Below are positions 1 to 13,100 of a stretch of 64,000 nucleotides of DNA, piece after piece (within the stretch, counting starts at the first letter, position 1; each line of letters starts with the position of its first letter). The notes beneath the pieces are model-generated. The model saw only the letters and a list, made by a program, of their open reading frames with translations. It was not told the DNA's origin and made no database searches. Location of the stretch: the NCBI GenBank assembly GCA_025331565.1, contig JAFREQ010000041.1, positions 2,356,001-2,420,000 of the forward strand, given 5' to 3'. This DNA comes from Holacanthus passer (Eukaryota; Chordata; Actinopteri; Pomacanthidae). The translations under genes and the position numbers were made by a program.

Positions 1-176
1 AGAATTACATGGATTTTATCTCCAGAAGAACCATGTCGAGCTAAAACTTACCAAAGCCGATTCGTCCGCAGTGGGCCTGGTCCTGGGCCCTCAGCGCTTG
101 CAGTAAGGAACTTTCTCCTGTATTCCACTGTGGGACGAATAAAAGTTTATCTTATCTTATATTATCTTATCTTATT
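1..176 (+). mobile_element. LINE 3' end (Rex1/CR1-like tail)
   Basis: The stretch ends in a 'ccactgtgggacgaataaa' block followed by TTATC/TTATCTTA units (about 124-176). Near-identical blocks recur at 4127-4200 (reverse strand), 13664-13711 and 45486-45539, so this is the 3' end of an interspersed family. Fish Rex1/CR1-group LINEs end in short tandem units, which makes that the most likely source. The preceding 120 bases have one short open frame but match no host gene I know. The family is inferred from memory of fish repeats. Confidence 0.5.
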
Positions 177-454
177 CTGGGTTGGAAATCTACCGTTTCA
201 CCACTAGGAGCCTGTGTAAGCAAGTTTTCTTCCTGCTGCTCCAATATCCTTTACTGCTGCCGACAGTTCCGTGCAGCTGTTAGCTGTCTGTTTTAGTTGT
301 TCGTTGGCTGTGGTCTTCCCTCTTTTCCCTTTTTGTCAGTGGAGATTACTGAACTGAAAAGTGAACTGAGATCCACTGAGCAGCACATCCAGGCTCTCCT
401 CCACCAACAGATGTAGCCGTTTTCCCAGCTAGCATGTCTCAAGCCTAGAGCTGA

Positions 455-800
455 CCATGTGCGACCTGCCATCAAAAAGTGCTATACACCTGCAAGTTTC
501 TCCTCGTCTACATGCTGGTCCCCCCCAGGCGCCCACTTGCCTGTGCTCCATTTTCATTCTCCTTGACCTCAGCTCATATTTTGACACAGTGGACAGTGGA
601 CATGTTTTAATTAGCTGTCAGAAGAACTATGTCCACATCAGTGATGTGGCTGGGAATTGGTTAAGCTCCTATCTGTCAAACAGGTCCTTCTTTGTAAGAC
701 TTGTAGATGCCTCCTCTTCCCTCTGTGGGATCCACCAGGGACATGTGCATGCTACCCCTGGGGCAAATTATGTCCACATATTTTTCCCACTTTTATAAAT
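455..800 (+). mobile_element. Degenerate L2-type LINE reverse transcriptase fragment
   Basis: A partly open frame reads 'LLDLSSYFDTVDSGHV' followed by 'NWLSSYLSNRSFFVRL' and 'CGIHQGHV'. These match the order of L2/CR1 LINE RT motifs (DLSAAFDTVDH, then the W..SYL.NR block, then the G.PQG block) with many substitutions. It is a dead remnant just upstream of the first visible mcm9 exon. Bases 250-450 may be more of the same copy, because a frame there has a coiled-coil look, but I could not confirm it. Confidence 0.5.
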
Positions 801-943
801 ACTCAACATTATTACTATTTTTCTTCAATACACCTGACCCAAGGTTATGAAAAATAATCTTCATCATTTTTCATCATTCATCATTTTCTTTGTTTAAATC
901 TGTGTTTGCACTAATTACATGGTATCTCTACTATCTGTGACAG

Positions 944-1109
944 GTTGGGGACTATTTCAACGCCTATCCCACTGATGTCCTGGCTATATTTGATAAAGTG
1001 TTACTCAAAACTGCCATGAAGTTATCAGAGATTGCCTCTCCCAAGCACTATGGAGGACAAGGAACAAAAGATCACAGAATGAGACACACTCCTCATGCTC
1101 GTATTACAG
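944..1109 (+). CDS. mcm9: mcm9 exon (first visible; N-terminal domain)
   Basis: The acceptor is 'ctgtgacag' and the donor is 'cag|gtgag'. The exon starts in phase 0 and ends in phase 1. It encodes VGDYFNAYPTDVLAIFD and continues to a basic stretch ending HARIT, matching human MCM9 around residues 57-110. The segment before HARI (SPKHYGGQGTKDHRMR) is longer than I remember in human MCM9. The initiator exon must lie upstream, because no MCM9 start was found in 1-943. Confidence 0.9.
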
Positions 1110-4100
1110 GTGAGACATCCAAATGGGGATTATAGTCAGATGTTTGAGTGTTGCTCAGAGCAACATTTGGTTAATATACTGTACTCTACTGCTATGAAGT
1201 CTAGTATTTACACAATAGCACAACACAAAAGCACACAACTGCTATTTGGCAGTAGTGTTTCAGCCATAGCTATTGTCGCGATGAAACAATATTTTCAGAT
1301 TGCAGGAATCACATTATTTTGTGCAGCAGTTGCAGTACTAAGTAGGAAGAGTGCAAATATATAGGTACAAATGTAAAATATAAAAATATCAGTAAATTGT
1401 AAATGCAAAATATACACAATGCAGGAAATATAAATAGGTTAACAGGAAGGATCATAGATCCTCTAAGTATGAGTATTGAATATAGTTATCTGTAGTCTAT
1501 AGTTATAGAAAATCTGAAGTATAGGTAAGTATATTTGGTTAATTCAGAATGTTCATAATTATGTCCATGATATTGTATGTAATGTCCCATAATTGCACAT
1601 TATAACCTATAATGTTCCATAAATCAGAAAGCTCTAATAATTGTAATCCACAGAGAAACAGTTATTCAGAGAGAAAGAACGATTAAACGAACAGAACAGA
1701 GCTGAAATTGAAGCTGGTGCCCCCTCAGCACCCCATGCCTCTGCTGTCCATCTCTCTGCATGAGTTAGATGAGTTGTAACATTTGATTGCGACAGGAAGA
1801 ACAGATTTTCTGGACATCCTGTGGTGCATCATGGTGGTAACTGTCTACCACTGAAGCTCCTGTGCTGGTTGATTCTGTTGGTGTTGACCGCTCTTACACT
1901 GCTGCCCCAGCATGTGACAGCAAAGAAGATCGCACTCTCAACCACAGACTGGTAGAACATCCTCAGCATGGTACTGTAGACCTTGAATGAACTTCCGCAC
2001 AAAGTGGAGTTGTCTGTCACTTAGAGATGTATCTGAAGTTCGAGATGTAGAGGGTAACAGGACCATCCCCTGTGGGCCCCCGTGCTGCTCAAGACAGTGT
2101 TAGACATGCAGCCCTTCAATCTAACATACTGGGAGTCTCTACCTGCATTACTGTCAGCTAGCTCCCCAGCAGTGCAGGCCAGATGGTGTTGAATGCGCTG
2201 GAGAAATCGAAGAACATGACTTTCACAGTGCTACCTGGCCAGTCTAGGTCAGCATAGACATGGTGAAGCAGAAAGATGACGGAGTTTGTCACTCCAACCT
2301 TTGTCTGGTAGGCAAACTGAAGTGCGTTCAGTAATGTTTTAACTAAGGGCTGTAGGTGTGACAGGATCAGTCTCTCCAGGGACTGCAACAGGTGGTAAGT
2401 CAGCTCCACTGGTCTGTAGTTGTTGAAGGTGCTAGCGCATGCCTCATTTGGAACAGGAACTAGGCAGAATGTCTTCAACGGCAAAAGGACCCTCTTCAAA
2501 TGCAGGCTCAGGTTAAAGATGTGCTGAGGTTCTCCACACAACGGGGCAGCATGCGCTTTGAGTACCCTTCGGCTGACAGCTTCGAGACCTGCATCCTTCC
2601 CTTCTCACCTACTCTGCTGTGAAGGCTGGCGTGAAATATGTGATCATCTCTGTAGTGGTTTCCTACACTATAGCTTCCTCCTGTAGCTGTCCTCCTCCCT
2701 GTTTCTGTCTCTCAAGGCCGTCTTATTCTCATTCAAGGGCACTTTGATGTCTTAAGTGACTCACAGTTTGTTGTTAGTACCGTCTCTGTTAGAATGTTAT
2801 CCACTCAGACGTTGATGTACCCTGTTGTTTATCGCCTCTCATATGTGTGCCCAGGTCTGCCAGTGTGTCCAGAACTGACGAGAGACACCATTCCCAGGTC
2901 CAGAGATGTAGGACACTTTTTGTCTGTCACTGGTACTGTCATACGCACCAGCGTTACCAAGGTAACAGCATGACACATGTTCAGTTTTCAACAATCTACT
3001 GAAGTTGAATTGAATACTGCTTGTCACACCATACTGCTATTGTTACATTAGTAGTACATTTGCCAGAGGGTGGAAACACACACACACACACACATACACA
3101 CACAAACACGTTTATACTTGGGCCCTCAATGACACACACAAAACAAATTGGTAACACTTGACATAAGTTATTTAATATCCATCAGTTAAAGATGAGCCAA
3201 TCATATTTTTTTTAAAAATCAAAGTCAAAATAAAAGTGGACTTTAATTTGTATTTTGTTGTTGTTTTATCTTGGACTTGAATCATCTTTGATACACATGG
3301 AGCTAGATATGTGTGTGTTTCTCTGTGTTTGAAAACAGTATCAACATAAAACAGTATAAATCTAGTGTAGTGTAAAGGGTTAAGTCAGCAATGCTGCTGA
3401 TTTTATTCATACTGTAGTCAAATTGTTGACACTGAGGATGGCAACTATGATTTACAAAGTATAATCTTGTTTATTGATAAATTCATACTTGTGGACTTTC
3501 GGACTTTCCTTGTTACTGAAGTGATGTTGATGTCATTTGGCAGTCTACTATGTGAATTATTGTTTTGCATGGCCTCTTGTTTATTGATGGTAAACTAGAA
3601 GTAAAGGCCAGTTACACCAGGTTGGGTGTCCTAATGTGGGTGTTCTATGTATATCCTGCTGACTGTTTAGTTTTGGCTGCAGACATAAACTCACTGTTGA
3701 GTAACTTCAAAAGAATGTATGTTATTATATGATATGATAATTAAGATAATGTTGGGTATGACACAAGGTGTAAATACAACAAAGTAAAATCATAAGTGAA
3801 TACATGATTTTTTTTAAGTGATATTAGAGATTTGATATGAATATTAAAGTAATAGACAGAGATGAAGTCGCTACTCATAGCCTACATCTCTCCTTGTTCC
3901 TTTACCGTCCTCTCTGTCACACCTTCCCACCCTCCAAACCATTAGTGAGTTATGATATATACAAATATGGTGGCAGCACGTTAATAGACAGAATGTCAGA
4001 CGATAGATGGATGGATGGATAGACAGAGGGCTGGACAGACAGACAATCAGACATACGGATAGACAGGTCAACAGTCTGGCCGATGGCATAAAAACAATGG

Positions 4101-7100
4101 ACAGAGTCTAACAGATAATAAATGAAAGTGGGACAAGATAAGTAAGATAAGAGATAAGATAAAATAAACCTTTATTCGTGCCACAGTGGGGAAATTCACA
4201 AATTACAGCAGCAAAGGGGATAGAAGCAGTTAAATAGTAAAAAGAGCAATTTAAACAGGCTAAAAAGACGACATTAGCAAATTTACATTAGAAATTCACA
4301 CGAGACTTGCAGTGTTGGATTAAATATGAGATGTGAAATATTAAATACTAAAACACAAAATATTGCACCTTGACTAGAATGAGGTGAAATATGAAATATT
4401 ACATCCTAAATGCAAAATATTGCACCTTGAATAGAATGAAGTGAAATATGAAATACTAAACACAAAATATTGCACACTGACTACAATGAAGTGAAATATG
4501 AAATACTAAATTCAAAATATTGCACATTGGATAGAATGAGGTATTGCACAGTGAATGGAGCTGACATAAAAAAGAGTGTTGCACAGATGTAAAGACGTAA
4601 TGTATAGTCTATTGGGAGCAAACTGACTAATTAATATAACTAACTAACTAACTAGTAACTAAAATAATCTAAATCTAAAATCATCTAAATGATCTAGTCA
4701 ATTAACTCTGTTTTTTCCTTCCACATCAGAGAGGTGGGGTTCTTTTATTACAAGACAGTCACATGCGAAATCAACAGATTAAGAGAATGGTGTTTAATTT
4801 AAGATCAAAGGTTACACATTAATAGGGAAAAATGGGAAATGCAAATTGTGTGTACCCACAAAAAGGATTCTTTTAATATTTTCACTGGAGAATTCATAGG
4901 AATTCCATGCAAGCACTTTAATGTAAGAACTCATCCTCAATTATGTATTAGGGTTAACAGGGTTTAACAAGAGAAGAATAGACAGCCATATAATAAAAGT
5001 GCAGGTGACCAGGTGTAATTTTACTACAATACTGTAACATGCTGGAATAGAACATCAATCAACTCTTTGACACACAACAACCCAGTCAACCCTCTTAATA
5101 CCAGAATTGATTTTTGGTGACAGAATGTCCAGTCTTTGCTGGTGCTCACTTTTATTGTTGTTTACAAGTACAAATAATTCAAGTTTAAGTTGGTTTTGTT
5201 TGTCTTGCACAGCAGTTTTTGTGCATTGTGTAGACTGATAGTACACGCTGATACGGGCCTTAATAAAACATACTTGATTGAACCATGTCTTGAACTCTTG
5301 GCTTTTTAGAAAGAAGAAAATACATTAAAATCATACACTTCAACAAAATTGAGATAACTTTTTTGGGGGGATTTAGGAGGAGTGGGAACAATCGTTCAAT
5401 AATTCAAGTGGTTCACTTTAAATGGAAAATTATGATCGATGTCTGCTTTAGCCCTGTGACTGAACAATGAGGTCAGAGATGTCTAGTTATATGTGAGTGT
5501 TACCATGGCTTCAATGAACAAATCGGTACCTTCTCCCCTCTCATAGGTTCTGGAATATGAACGGGATTACATCTGCACAAAGTGTCGCCATGTGTTCACG
5601 GTGCAGGCTGATTTTGACCAGTTCTATACCTTTGCCCAGCTGGTGGTCTGTTCTAATCCTGATGGCTGTAACTCAACCAAATTCAGCTGTCTATCTGAAG
5701 GATCTGAGCCTGTTGCTTGCAGGGACTACCAGGAAATCAAGATACAAGAGCAAGTAGGGCAATTGTGGATGTGATCTTAATTTTTTAAATTACTAAACAA
5801 ATTGATCTCTCTTATGGCATTGTTATTGCTTCCTTCAGATTAAAAAGGTAACTTGTGACCCGTCTAAAATATGGATTGTACTTTTGTGTATTGTGTATTG
5901 CCCCCCTACCACAGGTACAGAGGCTGTCAGTAGGCAGTATTCCTCGTTCTGTGGTGGTAGTTCTGGAGGATGACCTGGTTGACAGTTGTAAATCTGGTAA
6001 GAACTGTAAATACCAAATTTAGACAAAATACACTTACTTGTTAACCACGTAAAACATGGACATAGTCTCTGTGATGTCACCCATAAGTTTCCGAAGAGTG
6101 TTTGTGAAACCCATTGTGGGTGGCGCAGCAAGTGGCATGGCAGTGCGTGATGTTGCCAAGCGGCAACCAATGGGGCTGAAAAATTAAGCCAACACAGAAG
6201 TGCCAAAAACTACAGTTCCTTAAATGGGGGAGACAGTAGAGATTGATCTAATCTATTGGCCAACAATGTCTAATTGATTAGTTTGCTAGACTTTTTAGAT
6301 GGTCTGTTATTACAATTGACTGCACAGCAAGCCATGTTATTTGTCTTGTATTTGCATGAAGAAAATTATCCAAAAGGCAAAAACAACAAGAAATCAAGTT
6401 CAGTGACTTGCTCACTCAAAGCAACCATGCTGTTAATTATATTTAATTTTAAGCCTTGATATTATTTAAACAAGTGAGTTCTTAAAACAATTGAATTACA
6501 TCGATACAATTGTCATGAAGGGGGAAATAAGCTATAGAGACCAAAACCTTTTGTACCACTGTATTTTTGCTGTAAAGTTGGGCATTTTAACATGGGGGTC
6601 AACAATTTGATTGGGATTGACTTACTTTTGGAGCCAGCCTCAAGTGGCCATTTGAGGAACTACAGTTTTTGGCACTTCCACAATGGTTTCCTTTTTCAGC
6701 CCCAGAGGTTGACGCTTGTTGTTAACACATAGTACCAGCTCCTCCAAATAGACAGTATTGTGGATGCAACTGAAAGTGTGGTCAAGCAAACAGAAGGCTG
6801 TGTTTTTTAATTTACTGCCTATGATGATGCTGTGGATATCCACAGTCACATAAGCAGCTACCTTTTTTAACATTTCTGTGACAAAATAGCAGTATAAAAT
6901 ACAAAATACCTTATGAGACAATACGTTCTTGCTGCACAAAGCAGCACAATGGTTTGCAGTGTACAATGTCATGCTCATGCTGTAGCTTTTGATATTTTGG
7001 ACTGTATGGGGTGCCCCTAGGAGATGATGTGACTGTCTATGGAGTGATGTGCCAGCGCTGGAAGCCCTTTTATGATGGCACTCGCTGTGATGTGGAGCTG

Positions 7101-10100
7101 GTCCTCAAAGCTAACAACATAGAAGTAAACAACCAGCAGGCTGCTGGTGCTCTGGTCATGAAGGACGTTCTGAAAGAATTTGAAGACTTCTGGAATAGCC
7201 ACAAACATGATCCCATAGCTGGTATTTAAAAACTTTACAATTCCAAATTACTATATTTGTATTTCTTGTTTTCTTTTTCTTTTAATGTTCTTCTCTCCCC
7301 TCTCTCTTTAGGTAGGAACCAGATCTTGTTGAGCCTGTGCCCACAGGTATTTGGCATGTATTTGATTAAACTGGCAGTGGCCATGGTATTGGCTGGCGGA
7401 GTGCAAAGAATAGATTCCTCTGGGACCAAGATCAGGGGTATCTCTTTTGTTTCCTATGTATATAAATTAAGCATCCGAAAAGAAGGACACTTACAGTATA
7501 TGTCTCAATGTTTTTGCCCTCTTTAAGTAACAATGGCAATATTTACTTTTTAAAATAAAACTGCATTTTCTTATGACTTTCATGCTAGAGTTTACATCTA
7601 TTATTTATTATTTATGATATTATTAATATTATGCGGTATATTGTCATGACACAGGTAGTACTGGTAAGATTATCTGTTTTAGGTCCATTTGTTCCACCAT
7701 CATGCCATTCTGTCCCTGCGATGTCATCCTCTTGATTGTGCAGATGGACCAGCCCTGCTCCTGTCCCATCTCGTGTTAACAACTGTGCACTGGGCTTTCA
7801 GTTTCTGTTCATTTAGGTGAACAAGTAGACGCAGACGGAAACTTAACCTGAATGCTGGGGATGAGGGTTATTGTTCATCCTCTACTCTTTGTCGTCTCCC
7901 TTCTGACAGGCTCATATAGGGCAAGACCTGCCCTCTTGATTTTGGCAGCTTATTTAAAACAAGTGACAACCTGTGACCATGACAATGTGGCTCTGACAAA
8001 TGTTTACTGTATGTTGATTTTTGTCATTGTAAAAACTGGCTTCTGTGTAATGCTTTCTCACTGTGGAGTTGATCTTGTCCTCTCTAGGTGAGTGTCATAT
8101 GTTACTGGTTGGTGACCCTGGCACAGGGAAATCTCAGTTCCTCAAGTATGCAGCTAAGATCATGCCTCGCTCTGTACTCACAGCTGGAATTGGATCAACA
8201 AGTGCAGGTAGGCCCTGTTCATTGTCAGTTCTCAGATTAAAGGAGTTTGTTTTAGTGCCTCATACTAGCCATTTATCAGTAATTTGTAAACCAAGAGCTT
8301 GACGTTCTCAGATAAAGAATGATATAGATAAATGCTACATATAAATATGCACAGTCAGTTTTGTGTATTACTGGATTAAGTGAAATTTTTAACACGTATT
8401 ATAATTTGTTGAAGGACTGACAGTAGCAGCGGTGAAAGATGGAGGTGATTGGCACCTGGAGGCAGGAGCCCTGGTCCTGTCAGATGGTGGTTTGTGCTGC
8501 ATTGATGAATTCAATAGCATCAAGGAACATGACCGCATCTGCATTCATGAAGCCATGGAGCAACAATCTATTAGTGTCGCCAAAGCGGGGTAGGACACTC
8601 ATGTATACATGTCCACACACACACACACACACACACACACTCATAGAATTTTTGTCTAGATGAAGAACACCACCATGCCCAATAACCAGATCCTTGTGGA
8701 ACATTTGCTATTCTTTTTTCATTGTTTTCTGAGAATGTAATAGTTAAGTCATTGAGTTTAATATTGCTGTTGGGAATGGAAAGGCGTGAACTAGGGCTGG
8801 GCAGTGGTGATCATGCACCACGGTGATGACGGTGATGGTACGATAAATCAATAATAGCCTAATAATGGCCTAAAAACATAAGGCATTTTTTTTTTTCAAA
8901 AGTTCAGTTGTGGTCTGAATACTTATTACCTTACCTTACACATTATATATCTTGTTGTAAATAATATTGGAAAACATATTCACTATAACTGCCTTTGCAG
9001 TAAAAGGGGGTGGCCTATAAAGTAGCCTGTGGTTATGCTAGGCTAAGCTAAGCTATTAATAAAGAGGCAACTAGCAAAACATATGGTGAGGAAAGGTCGG
9101 AGCTGTAGCTTGTATTGACTGAAAAGATACTCGTCGAGTGTTGGAACCTGTTTTATACAGTCTATGGTTGGAAGCAGACAGGGAGACCGAGAAAAACAGA
9201 GGCGGCACCTCCGTTATTTGGAGCTGGTTCGATTTAAAAACATCCGACCCAGAGCAAACTTCAACAATATGCAAGGTCTGTGCTGTGTTGTGATAGCAAG
9301 AGGAGGAAACACAAGCAACGTGTTTCATCATTTAAAAAACACAAACGCCGTGAATATGAAGAAGTGACCTGGGCCAAGACAAGTGACCTGGGAAAAAACA
9401 AGCGCAAGTGATAGCCACAGCACCAGCAGAGCACGTCCCAAAACTACACAGCTGCCACTGCATGCAAGGGCGGATATCTTCACATTGCATTGCACCGTGC
9501 AGGTTTCAATGAAGTTTATCACAGATGCCCAAAATGTGGACCTCAATTTTCCAGCGGTGGAATTAATCAGAATACAGAGCATTTGTCATTTTTATTGTGA
9601 ATTGTCCGTATGCATACGGGCCTCATGCCTGCATGAGACAAAAGACCACAGAATAAAAATACACTCAAACTTAATAATAGTTCTGTCTCACATTCTCTCT
9701 AACAAAGTTACACTTGGAGTCTTCTCTTCTCTTCCCTTCCTCCAAGGATATAGCTTGCTAATTTGTGTGTGTGAGAGCAAAAAGATCAAGGCTTCTCACA
9801 GGAAGGAGGATACACCGCAGATCAAACTGACCTGTGAGTTGGCCTGCACAAACAGGAGGAGATGAGACACAGATCACACTTCAACATTTTATGGTCATAT
9901 AAAATATAAAGAGTGAACATAACAATAATATAAGCAGTAAATATGGAGCTTTATACATACTTTTCATCAGGAGTTGCACAAAAGAAAGTTACAAAGAAGC
10001 ATTTATTGGGGATGAACTGTCGGGTTTGTATGTAACATTAACTATATAATACACATGGCAAACCTGAAATTCTTATGTGCGTTGTGTTTGTTTTTACCTT

Positions 10101-13100
10101 TTGAAAAATCTGGTTATTAGTAATCGTTAAGGGGTCCTGTACTGGAAGACATGAGTACTTTGTAGAGTGACTGGTACATTACTAAAATATTATCTTTGTC
10201 AGAACTTATCTCTAAGTGGCACCCCTGCTCCTAGTCAAATGGCTATAGACTGAGCAATACAGCAAGGTAATTTCCTGTAAAGGATCAATAAAGTATCTAT
10301 CTATCTATCTATCTATCTGCAATCTATCACACGTATGCATACATTCTCTTTACAGTTACCCAGCCAAGACAGTGTTGTCCTAAAGGATTGCATATGTGAT
10401 TACTCAACCTGGAATTGATTATATAATGTGGCTACTGGATCTGTGGGGGAAAAAAGTGGTGACTAGTTATGTTCAGCATTTAGTGGTTAGATTCTTCATC
10501 CAGTCCCTACAATAATATCCAAGGAATAAGCTGTTAATAAACTTAATGAAACTTAAAACTTAATAAACTTAATGCACACACAATATTCTTGTTGGTAAGT
10601 AAGGTTAAGATGGACATTAACACCAAAATTCACTTTTTTTAATTCTCTTACTCTACATTCTTTCTCCTCTCTACAGTATGGTGTGTAAGCTGAACACTCG
10701 AACCACTATCCTGGCAGCCACCAACCCTAAAGGACAGTATGATCCCAACGAGCCACTGTCTGTAAATGTAGCTCTGGCAAGCCCTTTGCTGAGTCGTTTT
10801 GACCTTGTTCTAGTTCTGATGGACACCAGAAATGCAGAATGGGACAGCATTATCTCCTCTTTTATTCTTGAGGACAGAGGTAGAGAATGTGCTTTTAAAT
10901 TTGGAAATGAAATGCCAAAAGCAACCAGCAACCAACAACCAAAATTTAATCTTGAATAATGTTAATGTTTTAATAATCATTTTTGGACATTCACCACATT
11001 ATTGTTAACATTATTTATGTCAATCATATTTAGTATATTATACATCATTCAAGGTAGAAGGTGTACACTCAAAGTAGACCTGGTATGATGTTGATTAATT
11101 ATTAACACTGTTAAGGTAGGATATAAATTATTAATTATTATCAATAATGATAAAATGCTAGTGATAATTATTGCTGTGTTCTTTTTGTCCCATCATTCAA
11201 CCCTTACTTGAAGACCTTCATAATGAAAAAGGTGAGATGTCAGTGCTCTTGGTTTGCCTTTCAGGACCGTCTCCTGAGTCTTCCAGCCTCTGGTCCATGG
11301 AGAAAATGAAGGCTTATTTCAGTGTGATTAAACACTTGCAGCCGCAGGTGTCTGTGGAGGCCAACAGCATCTTGACGCGTTACTACCAGCTGCAGAGACA
11401 GAGTGACGGCCGCAACACTGCTCGCACCACCATTCGCATGTTGGAGAGCCTCAGTAGACTGGCTGAAGGTGAGGTTTTACGTAATCTTAATTCAGTCATT
11501 TTGAAATCTTAACTGTGACTTAGTTGACCTTGAATTGACTTCAGCCTTTGAAGTGCATTTATTGAATGTAGTTATTTCTTATTCTTGCCTAATAGTGAAT
11601 TCCTAGTATCCAGCTTTCACTTTTAATAATGCCAATTTTATTACAACATCTTTCTCAACTATAAATGATTGGAAATTTTCAACATAAGTCTAAAATGTAA
11701 ATAGGAAAACTTACCACTAACATTCTTACAGATTGTCTACTATTGGCTGCGTCATTGGCAGTGTCTTCTGGCATACAAATGTTTTAGGGGTAATCTATGA
11801 CATTGTGTTAAGGAGGAAAGCAAAGTGGTGCCAGCCCTACAAACACAAAGTCTGTCCCTGGTCGAATAAAGTTGATAAAGTAACATTAAACATTATTACG
11901 AGAATGTTGGCATGTCCCTTCCAATATTTTAGTGAACTGGTTTGCATTATCTTTGAAGTCACATGACATAATTCCGATGTCCCCTCCCAGAGCCCTCATC
12001 CCCAAGACTTTTAGCTCAGCTGTTGTTTCAGAACCATGGACAGGGCTGTGAGAGAGAGCTACATACAGCTATTTTTATGTGCCTTCCCCTGCCGATTTTG
12101 ACTGAGAATCATTCATAAATGTAAAAAATATTTTGTGCACTGCTAGTGCTATGTTCTTATCTAAGTGCTGTGATTAATAAATGTATTCTTTGATTTTGAA
12201 ACGGTACCTATAAGGCTCCCTCTCACTGCAGTAGTGCTTCATCCCAGCACTCCCCAGCATCCCGCCAGTGCTTTTCTGCCAGGGAAAAATGCTATGTGGA
12301 CACACCCCCTTAATAATAATAATGATAGTTAAACTTTATATATATATATAGTACCCAAAAACAGAACATTTAAAAGAGAGAATGAATATTCTCTTATTCA
12401 TTGAGTATAAGTATAATAAGACAGATTCTCTGTAATTCTGATTTGCAAAAACTAAATTATACAAACAAAGGAGTGTGTCTTCACTTTTTTCCTAAAATCA
12501 AGGATCAGCTCCTTTGTTTTGCTTATGTTTGCTAATGGCTCCAGTGTCCAACCCTGGACTGAAGGACCTTCAATCTGAACTGTCTGGGGTCAAATCAAGC
12601 TCAAATCAACAAACAACATTCTGGTGTAGGTGTGTGAAGACTGAGTGGAGGGTGGCGGAGAGCCAAATACTACTACCGGCCACGCCCGTTAACGGCAGCC
12701 CTCCTCTAACTTATCTGTGCATTTGGTGTGGTGCTGGGATAGATTTTAGTGATTTTGACAGTAAATCCCAAGGGTCTGTTAATTGTATTGGCTAGAGTAA
12801 CCTATAGAAACCATAAAAGATGTTAAACACACTGTACCTTTGAGACCACAGTCCTTAAGAATTGATAAGGCCAATGTCCACAATTTAGACTTTAATTATA
12901 GTTAGTATTTTTATTGCAAAATTAAGCATGGCAAATCATACAACTCAATGATAATTGTGATTTCAGTGATTGGATAATAATGATTTAAAAATTGTAAGTT
13001 TTGCTAGTAATGTGAAAATATTGTAATTCTGAAAATATCTAAAAACCTGAGCCCACCAAGTCTTTCAGTCCATGTTGGCAGTGAGAGCCAAAGATCTCTG

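Noticed and set aside
6640..6978. 112-codon minus-strand frame in an mcm9 intron
   Set aside because: Its end overlaps the terminal inverted repeat of a MITE-like element, so it is repeat-derived or chance. No transposase motif was recognised.
10294..10318. Regularly spaced short repeats as a possible CRISPR-like array
   Set aside because: It is a plain ATCT microsatellite at a LINE-like 3' end, in a vertebrate intron.
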